Below, one piece after another: positions 29,017-38,772 of a stretch of 64,000 nt of DNA. A program made the position numbers and the translations under genes. Position 1 is the first letter of the stretch. Each line of letters starts with the position of its first letter. Below the pieces are notes generated by a model. The model saw only the letters and a list, made by a program, of their open reading frames with translations, was not told the DNA's origin and searched no databases. The DNA is from Neptunitalea lumnitzerae (GTDB lineage: Bacteria; Bacteroidota; Bacteroidia; Flavobacteriales; Flavobacteriaceae): NCBI RefSeq assembly GCF_027924185.1, contig NZ_BRVO01000002.1, forward strand, positions 558,001 to 622,000, read 5' to 3'.

Positions 29017-29901
29017 ATGAAATTAAACATAATCGCTAATTTAAGTAGAAAAACCTTTATTCTATTTTGTTTTTGGAATATCGGGATTAGTACCTTACAA
29101 TCACAAAGTTTAATTCCAGGTACAAATACTTATAATAAGCATGAAGTAACTCTGGTGGCAAGTGGATTGTACGCTAGTTTAGCATATGAACTTCCTGAAA
29201 CACATATAAGAACGGGTATGGATGTATCTTTAGGGGTGGAATATAAGTTCCTATTTAACAAAAATTTTGGTATTGGTTTAGGGGCTGAATACCAAGGTTA
29301 CAACGCAATGGCATCTTCAGATTCCATTAGTAGTGCATATACCACTACAGATTATGAGATGGAAAGTTTTGAGTTTAGATATACCGCTGAAAATCTAGTG
29401 GAAGAACAACAGGTTGGATTTTTAAATATTCCCGTTCTTTTACATTATGAAAATAAAAGGTACGGTTTTTATATAAAAGCAGGTGCTAAAATAGGTATAC
29501 CAGTCACCTCTAAATATAGCACTAGGTACAATTTACATACTAGTGGATTTTATAGTCAATACAATGTAGAACTATTTGACCCTGAGTTTATGGGATTTGG
29601 TTCGTATAGATCTTTAAAAGGAGTTGGAAATAATCTTAATTTTAATACTAACATAATTGGAACATTTGAATTTGGGGCTAAACTTCCCCTATCAAATAAG
29701 CATAATTTATATGGAGGTTTGTTTATTGATTATGGCATAAACAATATAAAAGCAAACCAAACTAAAAATACGGTCAATTATGTAGTATATAATAACGGTG
29801 TTCATTTTCAAAATGAAAGTGTTTTAAACTCAAGTTTAGTAGAAGAGGTAAAAACAATGGCCTTTGGTATTAAACTTAGATATTCTATTTTTAATTTTTA
29901 A
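29017..29901 (+). CDS. Outer-membrane beta-barrel protein (porin/PorT-like fold)
   Basis: This 294-residue protein has a hydrophobic N-terminal signal and then alternating amphipathic strands typical of small outer-membrane barrels. Examples are VSLGVEYKFLFNKNFGIGLG, GFYIKAGAKIGIPV, FEFGAKLPLSNKHNLYGGLF and a final strand AFGIKLRYSIFNF ending in Phe. I read it as an eight-to-ten-strand barrel of the outer-membrane beta-barrel (OMP_b-brl) group. It begins 15 bases after the giant surface protein and is followed by a strong terminator, so it is the last gene of that unit. It could anchor or assist display of the surface protein, as barrel proteins beside T9SS substrates sometimes do, but there is no direct sequence proof. 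Confidence 0.75.
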   Translation: MKLNIIANLSRKTFILFCFWNIGISTLQSQSLIPGTNTYNKHEVTLVASGLYASLAYELPETHIRTGMDVSLGVEYKFLFNKNFGIGLGAEYQGYNAMASSDSISSAYTTTDYEMESFEFRYTAENLVEEQQVGFLNIPVLLHYENKRYGFYIKAGAKIGIPVTSKYSTRYNLHTSGFYSQYNVELFDPEFMGFGSYRSLKGVGNNLNFNTNIIGTFEFGAKLPLSNKHNLYGGLFIDYGINNIKANQTKNTVNYVVYNNGVHFQNESVLNSSLVEEVKTMAFGIKLRYSIFNF

Positions 29902-29924
29902 ACCACCTGTATCATAGTTATAAA

Positions 29925-29954
29925 AAAAAGCATCGTCACTGTACGATGCTTTTT
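29925..29954. terminator. Bidirectional intrinsic terminator
   Basis: Bases 29925-29936 pair perfectly with 29943-29954 (12 base pairs, 6-base loop CACTGT). A T run follows the stem on the plus strand, and a run of eight T follows it on the minus strand. It closes the plus-strand adhesin unit and also the long minus-strand PUL operon, whose last stop is at 30076. The 121 bases between (29955-30075) hold no gene, only a short GAAGT-type inverted repeat near 30030. Confidence 0.9.
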
Positions 29955-30075
29955 ATGGTATATTTCTTAATAGTATTATACCTCTCCCCTACCCAAACAC
30001 TGTTAAAACAAGGAAAAATCAACTTCTATAGAGGAAGTGAAAGTCCAGATTAACTACTTAATATTTCTATTGCTT

Positions 30076-32499
30076 TTAGTTTGATTTAATGGTTATACTT
30101 TCACTTGATAATTCTGGTGAAGATGCAGTAATATGAACAGCTTCTTCCTTCCCGTTAGATTTAATAATAAGCAAACATTTTCCGTTATATGCATTCCTAT
30201 GATTTGCTTGAAATGGCTCTAAACTAGCTTGGTATCCGTTATCTACCCCAGCTATATCGGCACCTCCCGTAACTTCAAATACAATATGATTATTCGCATC
30301 CGGCACCATAATACCATTTTTATCTTGTATAGTCACCTCAATAAACACCATATCTTTTTGATTCGGTTGTATTGTGGATTTACTGGCATCTAATTTTATA
30401 GAAGTAGCTAATCCAGCTGTTTTTACTGAAGTTTCTTTAACTTTTGTAGCTCCTTTATAAGAAATTGCCTTTAATTCACCTGCCGCATAGGGTACATCCC
30501 AGCTTACATGAAGTTCATCACCTACTTTAGATTTTACTCCTAATGATTTACCATTTAAGAACAACTCTACCTTATCTGCATGATTATAATAAGCCCATAC
30601 AGGTATCGTGTCTCCTTCTTTCCAGTTCCAATGTGGAAATAAGTGTAAAACATCTTCATTGCCCCACTCACTCTGATACATATAATACACATCCTTTGGA
30701 AACCCTGCTAAATCTAAAATACCAAAGTACGAACTCCTAGCCGGATACGGATACGGTATAGGTTCTCCTAAATAATCGGCTCCTGTCCAAACAAACATTC
30801 CGGCTATAAAGGGTAGTTTTTTTACAGTTTTCCAAGTATCTTCATGGGTAGCACCCCAATATGCTGCAATATTATCATAGGCTGATACCGTAAAATCTTC
30901 ATTACCATTAAAAGGTTGATTGTGTGCTGGTGGCCAAAACTGTGTACTGTCTTTAGGAAAATCATAATGTCCACGCGTAGCCAAACCTGAAACACTCTCA
31001 GAAGAAATAAACTTTGCATTTTTAAATCTGTTAGGTAAATCCTCATAGGCTTCATGTTTATAATTGAATCCTAAAACATCTAAAGCACCTGATTGATATA
31101 TAAAATTCTTTTGCGGTTCATTCTCAGTAAGTGCACTAGTTACAGGGCGCGAAGTATCCAACTCTTTCACCAGTTTTGTCAATTCTTGAGTAATTTCAAT
31201 TCCGGTACTGTCAAACTGCTCACGTATTTCATTACCAATACTCCACATGAAAACCGATGGATGATTTCTATCTCTAACAATCCAGTCCTTCAAATCCTGA
31301 ACATGCCATTCTTCAAAATTATTATGATAATCTTCTTTTACTTTCTTCTTCTTCCAAACATCAAACAATTCATCTTGAACAAAAAAGCCTATACTATCAC
31401 ACAATTGTAACAATTCAGGTGAAGGTGGATTATGAGCAGTCCGAATGGCATTAGCCCCCATTCTCTTTAGAGAGACCAATCGACGTTTTATTGCCTCTTT
31501 ATTGATTGCGGATCCTAACGCACCTAAATCATGATGGAGACATACACCTTTTATTTTTGTTGATTTTCCATTAAAAATAAAACCTTTTTGAGCATTAAAT
31601 TCAAATGACCGAATCCCCAATGGTGTGGTGTAATTATCTATTAATTTATTATTACTATAGACTAATGTTTCTACGGAGTATAAATATGGGTGGTCAACAT
31701 TCCATAACTTTGGTTTGTCTACAACTAAAGAAAATTTTACGTCTTTAGACTTTCCAGAAGCTATTACAACTTCTTCTTCTCCTTTGGTTACTTCCTCCAA
31801 TTTATCATTTAGAATACGGGTTATTATTTTCAGCTTTTTTTGACTCTCAAAAGTATTATTTACCGTAGCTTTAAAGGAAACAGTTGCCCTATTTTGTGTT
31901 ATTTCTGGGGTATTTACAAACGTTCCCCAATAATTAACAAATGCTTTATTCGTAACTGACAACCAAACATTACGGTAAATACCAGATCCTGTATACCATC
32001 TGGAATTTGGTTGTTCTGAGTTATCTACTTTTACCGCAATAACGTTCTTTTGTCCCGCATACTTTACAAAACGAGAAATGTCATATTTGAAAGAACTGTA
32101 ACCATAAGGGCGTTTTCCTAAGTAGTTTCCATTAACCCATACTTCACTATTTCTATATACTCCATCAAATACTATAGTTATTACCTTGTTTTCCCATGCT
32201 TCATTTAAAGTAAACTCCTTACGGTACCATCCAATACCTGTGGGTAACGCACCACCTTCGGGCTTAGCTGGATTAAACTCACTAAACTCTCCTTCTATAC
32301 TCCAATCATGTGGTAAATTTAGTTTTCTCCAGTCATCTGAATTTATACTATCACGAACCGCTTCAGGGTGGTCTCCTAAACTAAATTGCCAGTCTAGGGT
32401 AAAATCTTTAGTAATCCTTACCTTTTCTTGATGCTGATTACATGAGTACGTTATGATTATTATAAATCCTAAAACTAGTAAAGTTTTTATTTTCTTCAT
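30076..32499 (-). CDS. GH2 glycoside hydrolase lipoprotein (beta-galactosidase-like, DUF4982 type)
   Basis: This 807-residue lipoprotein (lipobox TYSC, Cys20) has the GH2 order: sugar-binding jelly roll at about 30-190 (LPHDWSIEGEF, GIGWYRKEF, WVNGNYLGKRPYGY), Ig-like domain at about 195-300, and TIM barrel at about 300-600. Catalytic residues are the acid/base Glu424 in WSIGNE and the nucleophile Glu501 in ISSESVS. C-terminal DUF4982-like and Ig-like domains follow (DKVELFLNGKSLG). GH2 covers beta-galactosidase, beta-glucuronidase, beta-mannosidase and alpha-L-arabinosidase activities, and this subgroup is usually called beta-galactosidase. It is the last gene of the right-hand operon, 20 bases after the larger GH2. 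In pectin loci such enzymes remove side-chain galactose, glucuronate or arabinose. Confidence 0.88.
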   Translation of the reverse strand: MKKIKTLLVLGFIIIITYSCNQHQEKVRITKDFTLDWQFSLGDHPEAVRDSINSDDWRKLNLPHDWSIEGEFSEFNPAKPEGGALPTGIGWYRKEFTLNEAWENKVITIVFDGVYRNSEVWVNGNYLGKRPYGYSSFKYDISRFVKYAGQKNVIAVKVDNSEQPNSRWYTGSGIYRNVWLSVTNKAFVNYWGTFVNTPEITQNRATVSFKATVNNTFESQKKLKIITRILNDKLEEVTKGEEEVVIASGKSKDVKFSLVVDKPKLWNVDHPYLYSVETLVYSNNKLIDNYTTPLGIRSFEFNAQKGFIFNGKSTKIKGVCLHHDLGALGSAINKEAIKRRLVSLKRMGANAIRTAHNPPSPELLQLCDSIGFFVQDELFDVWKKKKVKEDYHNNFEEWHVQDLKDWIVRDRNHPSVFMWSIGNEIREQFDSTGIEITQELTKLVKELDTSRPVTSALTENEPQKNFIYQSGALDVLGFNYKHEAYEDLPNRFKNAKFISSESVSGLATRGHYDFPKDSTQFWPPAHNQPFNGNEDFTVSAYDNIAAYWGATHEDTWKTVKKLPFIAGMFVWTGADYLGEPIPYPYPARSSYFGILDLAGFPKDVYYMYQSEWGNEDVLHLFPHWNWKEGDTIPVWAYYNHADKVELFLNGKSLGVKSKVGDELHVSWDVPYAAGELKAISYKGATKVKETSVKTAGLATSIKLDASKSTIQPNQKDMVFIEVTIQDKNGIMVPDANNHIVFEVTGGADIAGVDNGYQASLEPFQANHRNAYNGKCLLIIKSNGKEEAVHITASSPELSSESITIKSN

Positions 32500-32519
32500 T
32501 TAATATAAGCTTAGGTTAT

Positions 32520-35500
32520 TTATTGAAAATCAAAAGATTCTAACCGTAATCCGTTTAAATCATCTCCTGAAATTCTAATTGTATAAGTACCTGCGTTAAT
32601 AAATCCACCTGTAGTGGTATTTAGTATTTTGAATTTCTTTTGTTTAACAGGAAAAGAAATAAAATCATCTCGCATTTTAGCTCCATTTGGAGCTATAATT
32701 TCTAACCGTACCTTCACGGCAGTATCATTCATATTCATATACTTAAACCTTAAAAGATGTATACCTGCCAAACCAGTTTTAACTTCCCATTCGATACTAT
32801 TATCAGTTTTTCCATTAAATCCTACATATTCGCTTTTCCTATGAATATCGGTGTAATAAGCTCCTTCAATCTTTCCTTCTTTAGCTTTTAAAGTAATATT
32901 AGGTCTTTCCTCTTCTTCCTCTCCCATCTCATATGTTGGAACAACAACCAGACAGAATTTACTTTTCTCTTTTAAATTTGTAAAAGAGAATACCGTTTCG
33001 GCATTCCCTGTTTTTTTATAAAGTTTATAAGTGATTCCGTCAGTTGTTTTAGCTTGTCCAGCAATAACTTCAAAGTTTTCTATCCAAGCTGTTTTTTCTG
33101 TAACATTTTCTTCTAGTAATAAATAAATATCAGAAGGCTTACCTACACTAAAGTTTCCTGAGAATTCCTTCATAAATAAAGCCGATGAAAACTGTAGCCA
33201 TTCAGCACCAAAAAGTTGATAAGGCAACTCATTCCATTTTACGGATGCATCATTATATTGACGTTGATTAATATCTAACCACGATTGAATTTTTACAACA
33301 TCTTGATTTGATAACATTAAATTTTGAATATTTCCAGGTGATGCTTTAGCTACATTTTGTTTTTTACCTGCAATAGCTATTGCAGATATAACAGCTTCTC
33401 CTGAGTTAACTTCTGGAAAAGAAACTGTCAAAAGTCCGTTGACAACCTCAACTTCATAAGTCTTTTTTAAAGCGCCTGCAAAACCAGTTTCTTCCCAAAT
33501 ATCTAAATCATGTTCTACCACTGTGTTGTTTAAAGCTACATTAAAAGTTCTATAGCCTTTACAATTAGTGTCACTCCCTACACCATACCAAGGCTCGGTA
33601 AAAAATAATTCTACTGTATAAACACCATTTTCTAATGGAAACTCATATTTTAATTGATCATTATTGCCGTATCTAAAAGTTTGAAACAACTGCCAATTTC
33701 GGGTATCTGTGATAGGGTCAAAAATTCTTCTTTGACTTCCATAAAAATCATGTAGATTATCAAAAGAATCTGTCCAAGATTTAGAACCCCATGTTTTGTA
33801 ATCAGTCCTATGTACATCAGCCATCCAAAAATTTCCAAAACTATCCGTAAACTCAGGGCCTCCTGCATTTACCCTATATAAATAATTGCGTTTTTCTGTT
33901 GGTTTTATAACATCTTTATCAGTAAATAGTTGATCAAAATTTGGGGATTCAGGTAAATTATTCAACACTATCCTATCGGATGTTTTTTCAATACCATTCA
34001 CATAACCTTTCGCATACAAAACATTATAGTTAAGGTCTACCCCATCCCACAGAAAATGCTTCCCTTTACCCGGATTCTTTTTCCTACCAAAAGAAGTTCC
34101 ATTGATATCATTAAATAATTCTACCTCATCACAGTTGCTATAAACTACAATACTATCATTTCTTGCAGGTTCCGTCCATCTATTAGGCCAAGAGTGTGAC
34201 ACTATATATACCATAGGATTTATTTCCTTAGAAGCATAATTACCTGCATACATATAATAGGCATCCAAAGGTTCTCCCCATGCAGTAAATAAACCTTTAT
34301 AATTAACAGGTCCTATTCTATCTATATCTCTATATGCTTCCCCATTTTGTATTCTACCGGGGTTTTCATGAGAACTAAATAACCAGTTAAAATGACCTAT
34401 AACGCTATCTTTTACTATTTCAGCTTCTGCAATTTTTATTTCCATTAATTGTGAAAAACGTTCTTCACTGTAGGCTCCTTTTTGTTTAAAATATCCTTCA
34501 GTATGCATATCAGCAGTTCGCCAAGCTCCATATTCACCATTCAGCAAATCTTTCTTCAATTCATTATCATAATTAAACGGATCTCCTCCATAAGTACCTG
34601 ACCAATTTTGTATTACATTCCAATCAGTTCCTTCTCCACCATTACAAGTGGTAACTAATCTTTCTGTTGAAGCAGACGGATCCATTTCTCTAATAATTTC
34701 GGTACATATTTCGGCAAATTCTTTCGGAATTGTACTTTCATTCTGCAATCCCCACATAATTACAGATGGTGAATTTCTACGTTCTTTAATCCACTCTTTT
34801 AAAAGTATTTTAAAGTTTTCCTTAAATGCAGGAGTATCATACCAGATATGCGCTGAAAACTGACTCCAAAATAATATTCCTTCTTTATCTAAATATTCCT
34901 GATATTTCAAATTATGGGGTTGGTGTCCCTCTCTAAAAGCATTAAATCCTGCATCCTTTATTTGATGAATTCTTGAGGATATTTGTTGATTAGAAAACGA
35001 ATGACTATTCCCCATTAAATGTTCATATTCACAAGTTCCATTTAAAAAATAGGATTTTTCATTTATGTATAACTTATTATCTCCATCATTTCGTGTTAAA
35101 GGCCAACTTACCCATCTTACACCATAGCTAGTTTCTATTCTGTCTAATACCTCATTATCATCTTCAATCTCTGTGACTAAATTATACAAGTAAGGATTCT
35201 CAGGAGACCACAATTCTGGGTTTTGTATTACAGGTAAACTCTGTTTAATTTTTTGCTGTGAATCTGATGCTAGTAAAATTTTGGTTTGAGTGCTAGCCAC
35301 AATGTTACCATCTTTATCTTGTAAACTATTGGTAACTAAAATATTTTGATCTTCATCTCCATAATTTTTTAGCTCTGTAGATACTTTTAAGTTCACTTCT
35401 TTGTTAGAAAACGAACCTGTTTTATATATATGAACACCAAAAGGTTGTACCCGTACATTATTAGTTACTAGCATGGTAACAGGTCTAAAGATACCCATGG

Positions 35501-36047
35501 GTTGCGAGCCTTCTGAGAACCCCCATTCTCCAGAACACCCGCCACACACCCAGGGCAAATCTGCAATAAAAGCAGGATGACTAGCTTTCACTACCAAGCT
35601 ATTTATACCATTGCTATCTATTGCTTCGGTTGCATCTACTGTAAAAGAAGTTCTACCTCCTTTATGTTCTCCTATTTTTTGACCATTGACCCAAATGGTA
35701 GCATAGGATCCAACCCCTTCAAAAAATAAAAAATATCGTTTTCCCTGCTGGTAATTATCCAAAGAAAAAGTTTTATAGTACCATGCAGTTCCATGTAAAT
35801 TGCCATGTTTACCTCTACGATAACCATAATACTGATCCCAATTATGAGGTACCGTTACAGGTAATGTTGAAACAGATTTAATTCCACTCGTAACAAACTC
35901 TTTTTCAGACATAGGTAAACTATCAAGTATCACTGATTGCCATTGGTCATTCATATCTATTACGGTTCGCAATTCTGTTACTGGTGATTGACAAGATGAT
36001 ACAAGTATAAGTATCAAAAAATATACTATGTTAACTTTAAATCTCAT
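32520..36047 (-). CDS. GH2 hydrolase with inserted malectin-like domain
   Basis: This 1175-residue lipoprotein (lipobox VSSC, Cys19) begins with GH2 domains: jelly roll at about 60-195 (VPHNWDQYYGYRRGKHG, TIWVNGQKIGEHKGG), Ig-like domain to about 310, and TIM barrel at about 315-600. The likely acid/base is Glu437 in MWGLQNES and the likely nucleophile is Glu505 in NGEYGAWR. A DUF4982-like segment and then a malectin-like carbohydrate-binding domain (about 722-893, with YGSQRRIFDPITDT and VELFFTEPWYG) follow. The last 270 residues are beta-rich and may bind carbohydrate. An unusual CGGCSG segment sits near 168-173. It starts one base after the upstream gene's stop. Specificity is not evident; the malectin and tail domains suggest a polymeric or branched substrate. 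Confidence 0.85.
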   Translation of the reverse strand: MRFKVNIVYFLILILVSSCQSPVTELRTVIDMNDQWQSVILDSLPMSEKEFVTSGIKSVSTLPVTVPHNWDQYYGYRRGKHGNLHGTAWYYKTFSLDNYQQGKRYFLFFEGVGSYATIWVNGQKIGEHKGGRTSFTVDATEAIDSNGINSLVVKASHPAFIADLPWVCGGCSGEWGFSEGSQPMGIFRPVTMLVTNNVRVQPFGVHIYKTGSFSNKEVNLKVSTELKNYGDEDQNILVTNSLQDKDGNIVASTQTKILLASDSQQKIKQSLPVIQNPELWSPENPYLYNLVTEIEDDNEVLDRIETSYGVRWVSWPLTRNDGDNKLYINEKSYFLNGTCEYEHLMGNSHSFSNQQISSRIHQIKDAGFNAFREGHQPHNLKYQEYLDKEGILFWSQFSAHIWYDTPAFKENFKILLKEWIKERRNSPSVIMWGLQNESTIPKEFAEICTEIIREMDPSASTERLVTTCNGGEGTDWNVIQNWSGTYGGDPFNYDNELKKDLLNGEYGAWRTADMHTEGYFKQKGAYSEERFSQLMEIKIAEAEIVKDSVIGHFNWLFSSHENPGRIQNGEAYRDIDRIGPVNYKGLFTAWGEPLDAYYMYAGNYASKEINPMVYIVSHSWPNRWTEPARNDSIVVYSNCDEVELFNDINGTSFGRKKNPGKGKHFLWDGVDLNYNVLYAKGYVNGIEKTSDRIVLNNLPESPNFDQLFTDKDVIKPTEKRNYLYRVNAGGPEFTDSFGNFWMADVHRTDYKTWGSKSWTDSFDNLHDFYGSQRRIFDPITDTRNWQLFQTFRYGNNDQLKYEFPLENGVYTVELFFTEPWYGVGSDTNCKGYRTFNVALNNTVVEHDLDIWEETGFAGALKKTYEVEVVNGLLTVSFPEVNSGEAVISAIAIAGKKQNVAKASPGNIQNLMLSNQDVVKIQSWLDINQRQYNDASVKWNELPYQLFGAEWLQFSSALFMKEFSGNFSVGKPSDIYLLLEENVTEKTAWIENFEVIAGQAKTTDGITYKLYKKTGNAETVFSFTNLKEKSKFCLVVVPTYEMGEEEEERPNITLKAKEGKIEGAYYTDIHRKSEYVGFNGKTDNSIEWEVKTGLAGIHLLRFKYMNMNDTAVKVRLEIIAPNGAKMRDDFISFPVKQKKFKILNTTTGGFINAGTYTIRISGDDLNGLRLESFDFQ

Positions 36048-36048
36048 A

Positions 36049-38763
36049 CTAATAGAATAACCAATCCGCAGCCTTTTTATCGTCTGAACCTATATAGCCA
36101 ACATCTCTAGACTCTATTGCCTGATTTGCATCTACAAACCCCAATACTAGTACTCTACCCTTGCCTAATACCAATTCATTTTCTCCTGGTTGAAACGAGT
36201 AAGTATGAATATTTAGTCTTGGAAGATCTTTAAAGTTAACTGCATTAGCTAGTATTACTTCTGCTTGACCACGTGAATTACCCGCAGCATCGGTTTCTAA
36301 ACTTGGTGGAAATAAGAATCGTTTTTTATCAGTATTAAAATAGCCCACAACAACCTTTACAGGCTGAGCATTTTTAAATCTAATTCTAGTTCCATTTTCA
36401 ATTTGAGAAGATTCATCTAATATAACTCCTTTTAGATTGATTAGTTCTGGCGCTAGTTTAGTAATTTCTGAAACAGACGTACCATAAGGTTTTCCTCCTT
36501 CACTTACATCAAAAGTTGAGTTTTTAGACAATAACGTAACCGCTGCTGGTATCCATGGAGACACCTCTTTTTCTTCAATTATACCATTCTTTGAAGCTTT
36601 TAAGAGTTCTAGATTTCGCTTAAAATTAGCTAATTCTCTTTCGTAATGCGGTAATAACTCTTTCCAAGTCTTATTCTTTCCATCATTTCCACCAATAGGA
36701 ATTCTCCTTTGAGCCGTTTGCATACTATTAGCATACAAATAAGTATCTTTTGTATAGTCTACTAAATCTTGGTAATAGGCTACACTTTTCTCTAAATGTG
36801 GTAGCGCCTTATCTAAATCATTAATATCATTAGAGTAACTGTAACGTAATACCAATAAAGCAGCTTCTACTTTTTCAGCAAAACAATCTGCAAATGCCTT
36901 ATAAGCGTACATATCATTTTTAAGTCTTTCAAATTCTTCCTCATGTACTGTTACAGAAGCAGATGCTTTATCGATAGCTTCAACCGCCAATTTACCATGT
37001 TGCTTTATTTCACGGATGATTTGCACTGGTGTTTCTCCTTCATGCGGAGTATGCTCCCACTCTTTTTTGGCATATTCGATTAATATCTCTCCTAAAGGTC
37101 CGCACGACTCATAAAAGCCTGGATAGACCCTCCATTTGTAAGGATTTACCAACTGACTCTCAAACATACCTAATAACAACGTTTGTCGGTTACCTTCTGT
37201 AATACCAAACTTTCGTAATGTTTTTGGTGCTATTTCTCCTGATTGCTCGTAGGCTTCTAAGATTTGCTTCCCTGCAACTTCATCAGTACCAAATTTAGTA
37301 CTCAAGAGATCTCCCCAATAATCTATTTCCTCTTTGCGGTCTCTATTACTTTTCCAAGCATATCTAGACCAAGCCTTATACCAAATCCAGTCGCGCTCCA
37401 TTTCTAATAACCTTGGTTCCGTTTTATCTGCGGTATAAGGCCAATCCCAATAAGACGCTTGCGGGTATAAATGTAATCCGTTGGCACCATGTACTTCATG
37501 CATGGCTAAAACACTCTTTTGTATAAAATATGGAGAACCAAATCTAAATGGTTCTAAATTTGCCAAAATATGTACATTAGAAATATGTACCGAACCGCCT
37601 GAACTTAACTTACGGTGAATCTCTGACCAAGGACCTCTTGGTTGGTATGTAGTTAACGATTCTCCATTGTACTTATGCGTAGTATATAAATTCTTGTATA
37701 GTGGTAATGCATTTTTCATTACCAACGGAGCATCGGTATCATGCGCTCTCAAAATAATTGGAGGTTCATCAGTTCTACCTAATTCAGCTAATCCATCCTT
37801 TACCCCAGGAATAATAGTTTTAGTAAACCACTCTACATCATCTTCATAGGTATTCATAGCTTCTCCCAAAGCTACTAATAAGCCTACATTTGGGTAATCT
37901 TCTATAAACTTAGTTATAGACTTCCTAGTATAATCTGCTACTAACGGAGTTATTGGTCGTTGTCTATCTTGTGTTTTAATATTGTAATGCTCAGCAAAAG
38001 GTTTAGACACTATAATGTTATAAAACATTTGTATCACCCAGATACCTCTTTTATTAGCTTCTTCGGTTAGAAACTTAAACATTTCCCTATTTTTCTGAAA
38101 TGTTTCATCGTCAACTTCAACCGCAAATGGATACTCCTCTAGTTTCACCAAAGATGCAAAAGGGTGACCATTCCATAAGTATAACGAATTTAACCGGTTG
38201 TCTACCATCATATCGAGGTATTCTATCCATAATTGTTTATCATAAAACCAAGGGAAATTTTCAGGGGTATACGGGTATTCATAAACACCTCTACCTTCTA
38301 AATACGTTGGTTTTTGTAATCCTATACAAGTACCCCTTAAAACCATTTCTGGGCTATCTGTATATTCAATTTCATTTGGTAACTTACCTTCTTTAGTAAC
38401 TCTATCAGATAATTCCAACGCTCCGTATAAACTTCCAGATTCGTCAAAACCTCTTATGTATATTACTTTATCAATAGTACCTATTGTAAAACTTTCCTTT
38501 TGAGCTAAACTTTTTATTTTTTGAGGTAGTCCAAAATCTTGCTTTTGCCACAAATCACTATTTTGATTCCCTATAACTATAGTCTTATCAGCACTTGTAT
38601 CATTCCCTATAGTTACTTCATAACCATTTTCGGTTAAAGTTTGCTGTAATTTTTCAGCCCCAAACTTTATTCTTGGTGAGTTATCATCTAAAACAAGTGT
38701 TACCTTTTCAGGAGATGAACAAGAACATATAAAAATTAGTAGGAGTATACTTAAGTATCTCAT
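36049..38763 (-). CDS. GH67/GH115-related TIM-barrel glycoside hydrolase (alpha-uronidase candidate)
   Basis: This 904-residue lipoprotein (lipobox CSC near residue 15) has an N-terminal alpha/beta domain at about 18-125, with RIKFGAEKLQQTL, TIVIGN and a GSLYGALELSD motif. This is the kind of domain found before GH67, GH115, GH84 and GH20 barrels. A TIM barrel follows at about 135-480 (MMVDNRLNSLYLWNGHPFAS, LRAHDTDAP, HANGLHLYP-like YPQASYWDWPY). Next come a helical domain and a C-terminal beta domain. The related families include alpha-glucuronidases, so an alpha-uronidase acting on galacturonate or glucuronate side chains is a plausible guess. I cannot assign a CAZy family; GH138, an alpha-galacturonidase family known from RG-II breakdown, should be tested. 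It lies nine bases after the isomerase-like gene. Confidence 0.65.
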   Translation of the reverse strand: MRYLSILLLIFICSCSSPEKVTLVLDDNSPRIKFGAEKLQQTLTENGYEVTIGNDTSADKTIVIGNQNSDLWQKQDFGLPQKIKSLAQKESFTIGTIDKVIYIRGFDESGSLYGALELSDRVTKEGKLPNEIEYTDSPEMVLRGTCIGLQKPTYLEGRGVYEYPYTPENFPWFYDKQLWIEYLDMMVDNRLNSLYLWNGHPFASLVKLEEYPFAVEVDDETFQKNREMFKFLTEEANKRGIWVIQMFYNIIVSKPFAEHYNIKTQDRQRPITPLVADYTRKSITKFIEDYPNVGLLVALGEAMNTYEDDVEWFTKTIIPGVKDGLAELGRTDEPPIILRAHDTDAPLVMKNALPLYKNLYTTHKYNGESLTTYQPRGPWSEIHRKLSSGGSVHISNVHILANLEPFRFGSPYFIQKSVLAMHEVHGANGLHLYPQASYWDWPYTADKTEPRLLEMERDWIWYKAWSRYAWKSNRDRKEEIDYWGDLLSTKFGTDEVAGKQILEAYEQSGEIAPKTLRKFGITEGNRQTLLLGMFESQLVNPYKWRVYPGFYESCGPLGEILIEYAKKEWEHTPHEGETPVQIIREIKQHGKLAVEAIDKASASVTVHEEEFERLKNDMYAYKAFADCFAEKVEAALLVLRYSYSNDINDLDKALPHLEKSVAYYQDLVDYTKDTYLYANSMQTAQRRIPIGGNDGKNKTWKELLPHYERELANFKRNLELLKASKNGIIEEKEVSPWIPAAVTLLSKNSTFDVSEGGKPYGTSVSEITKLAPELINLKGVILDESSQIENGTRIRFKNAQPVKVVVGYFNTDKKRFLFPPSLETDAAGNSRGQAEVILANAVNFKDLPRLNIHTYSFQPGENELVLGKGRVLVLGFVDANQAIESRDVGYIGSDDKKAADWLFY

Positions 38764-38772
38764 AATATGGTT

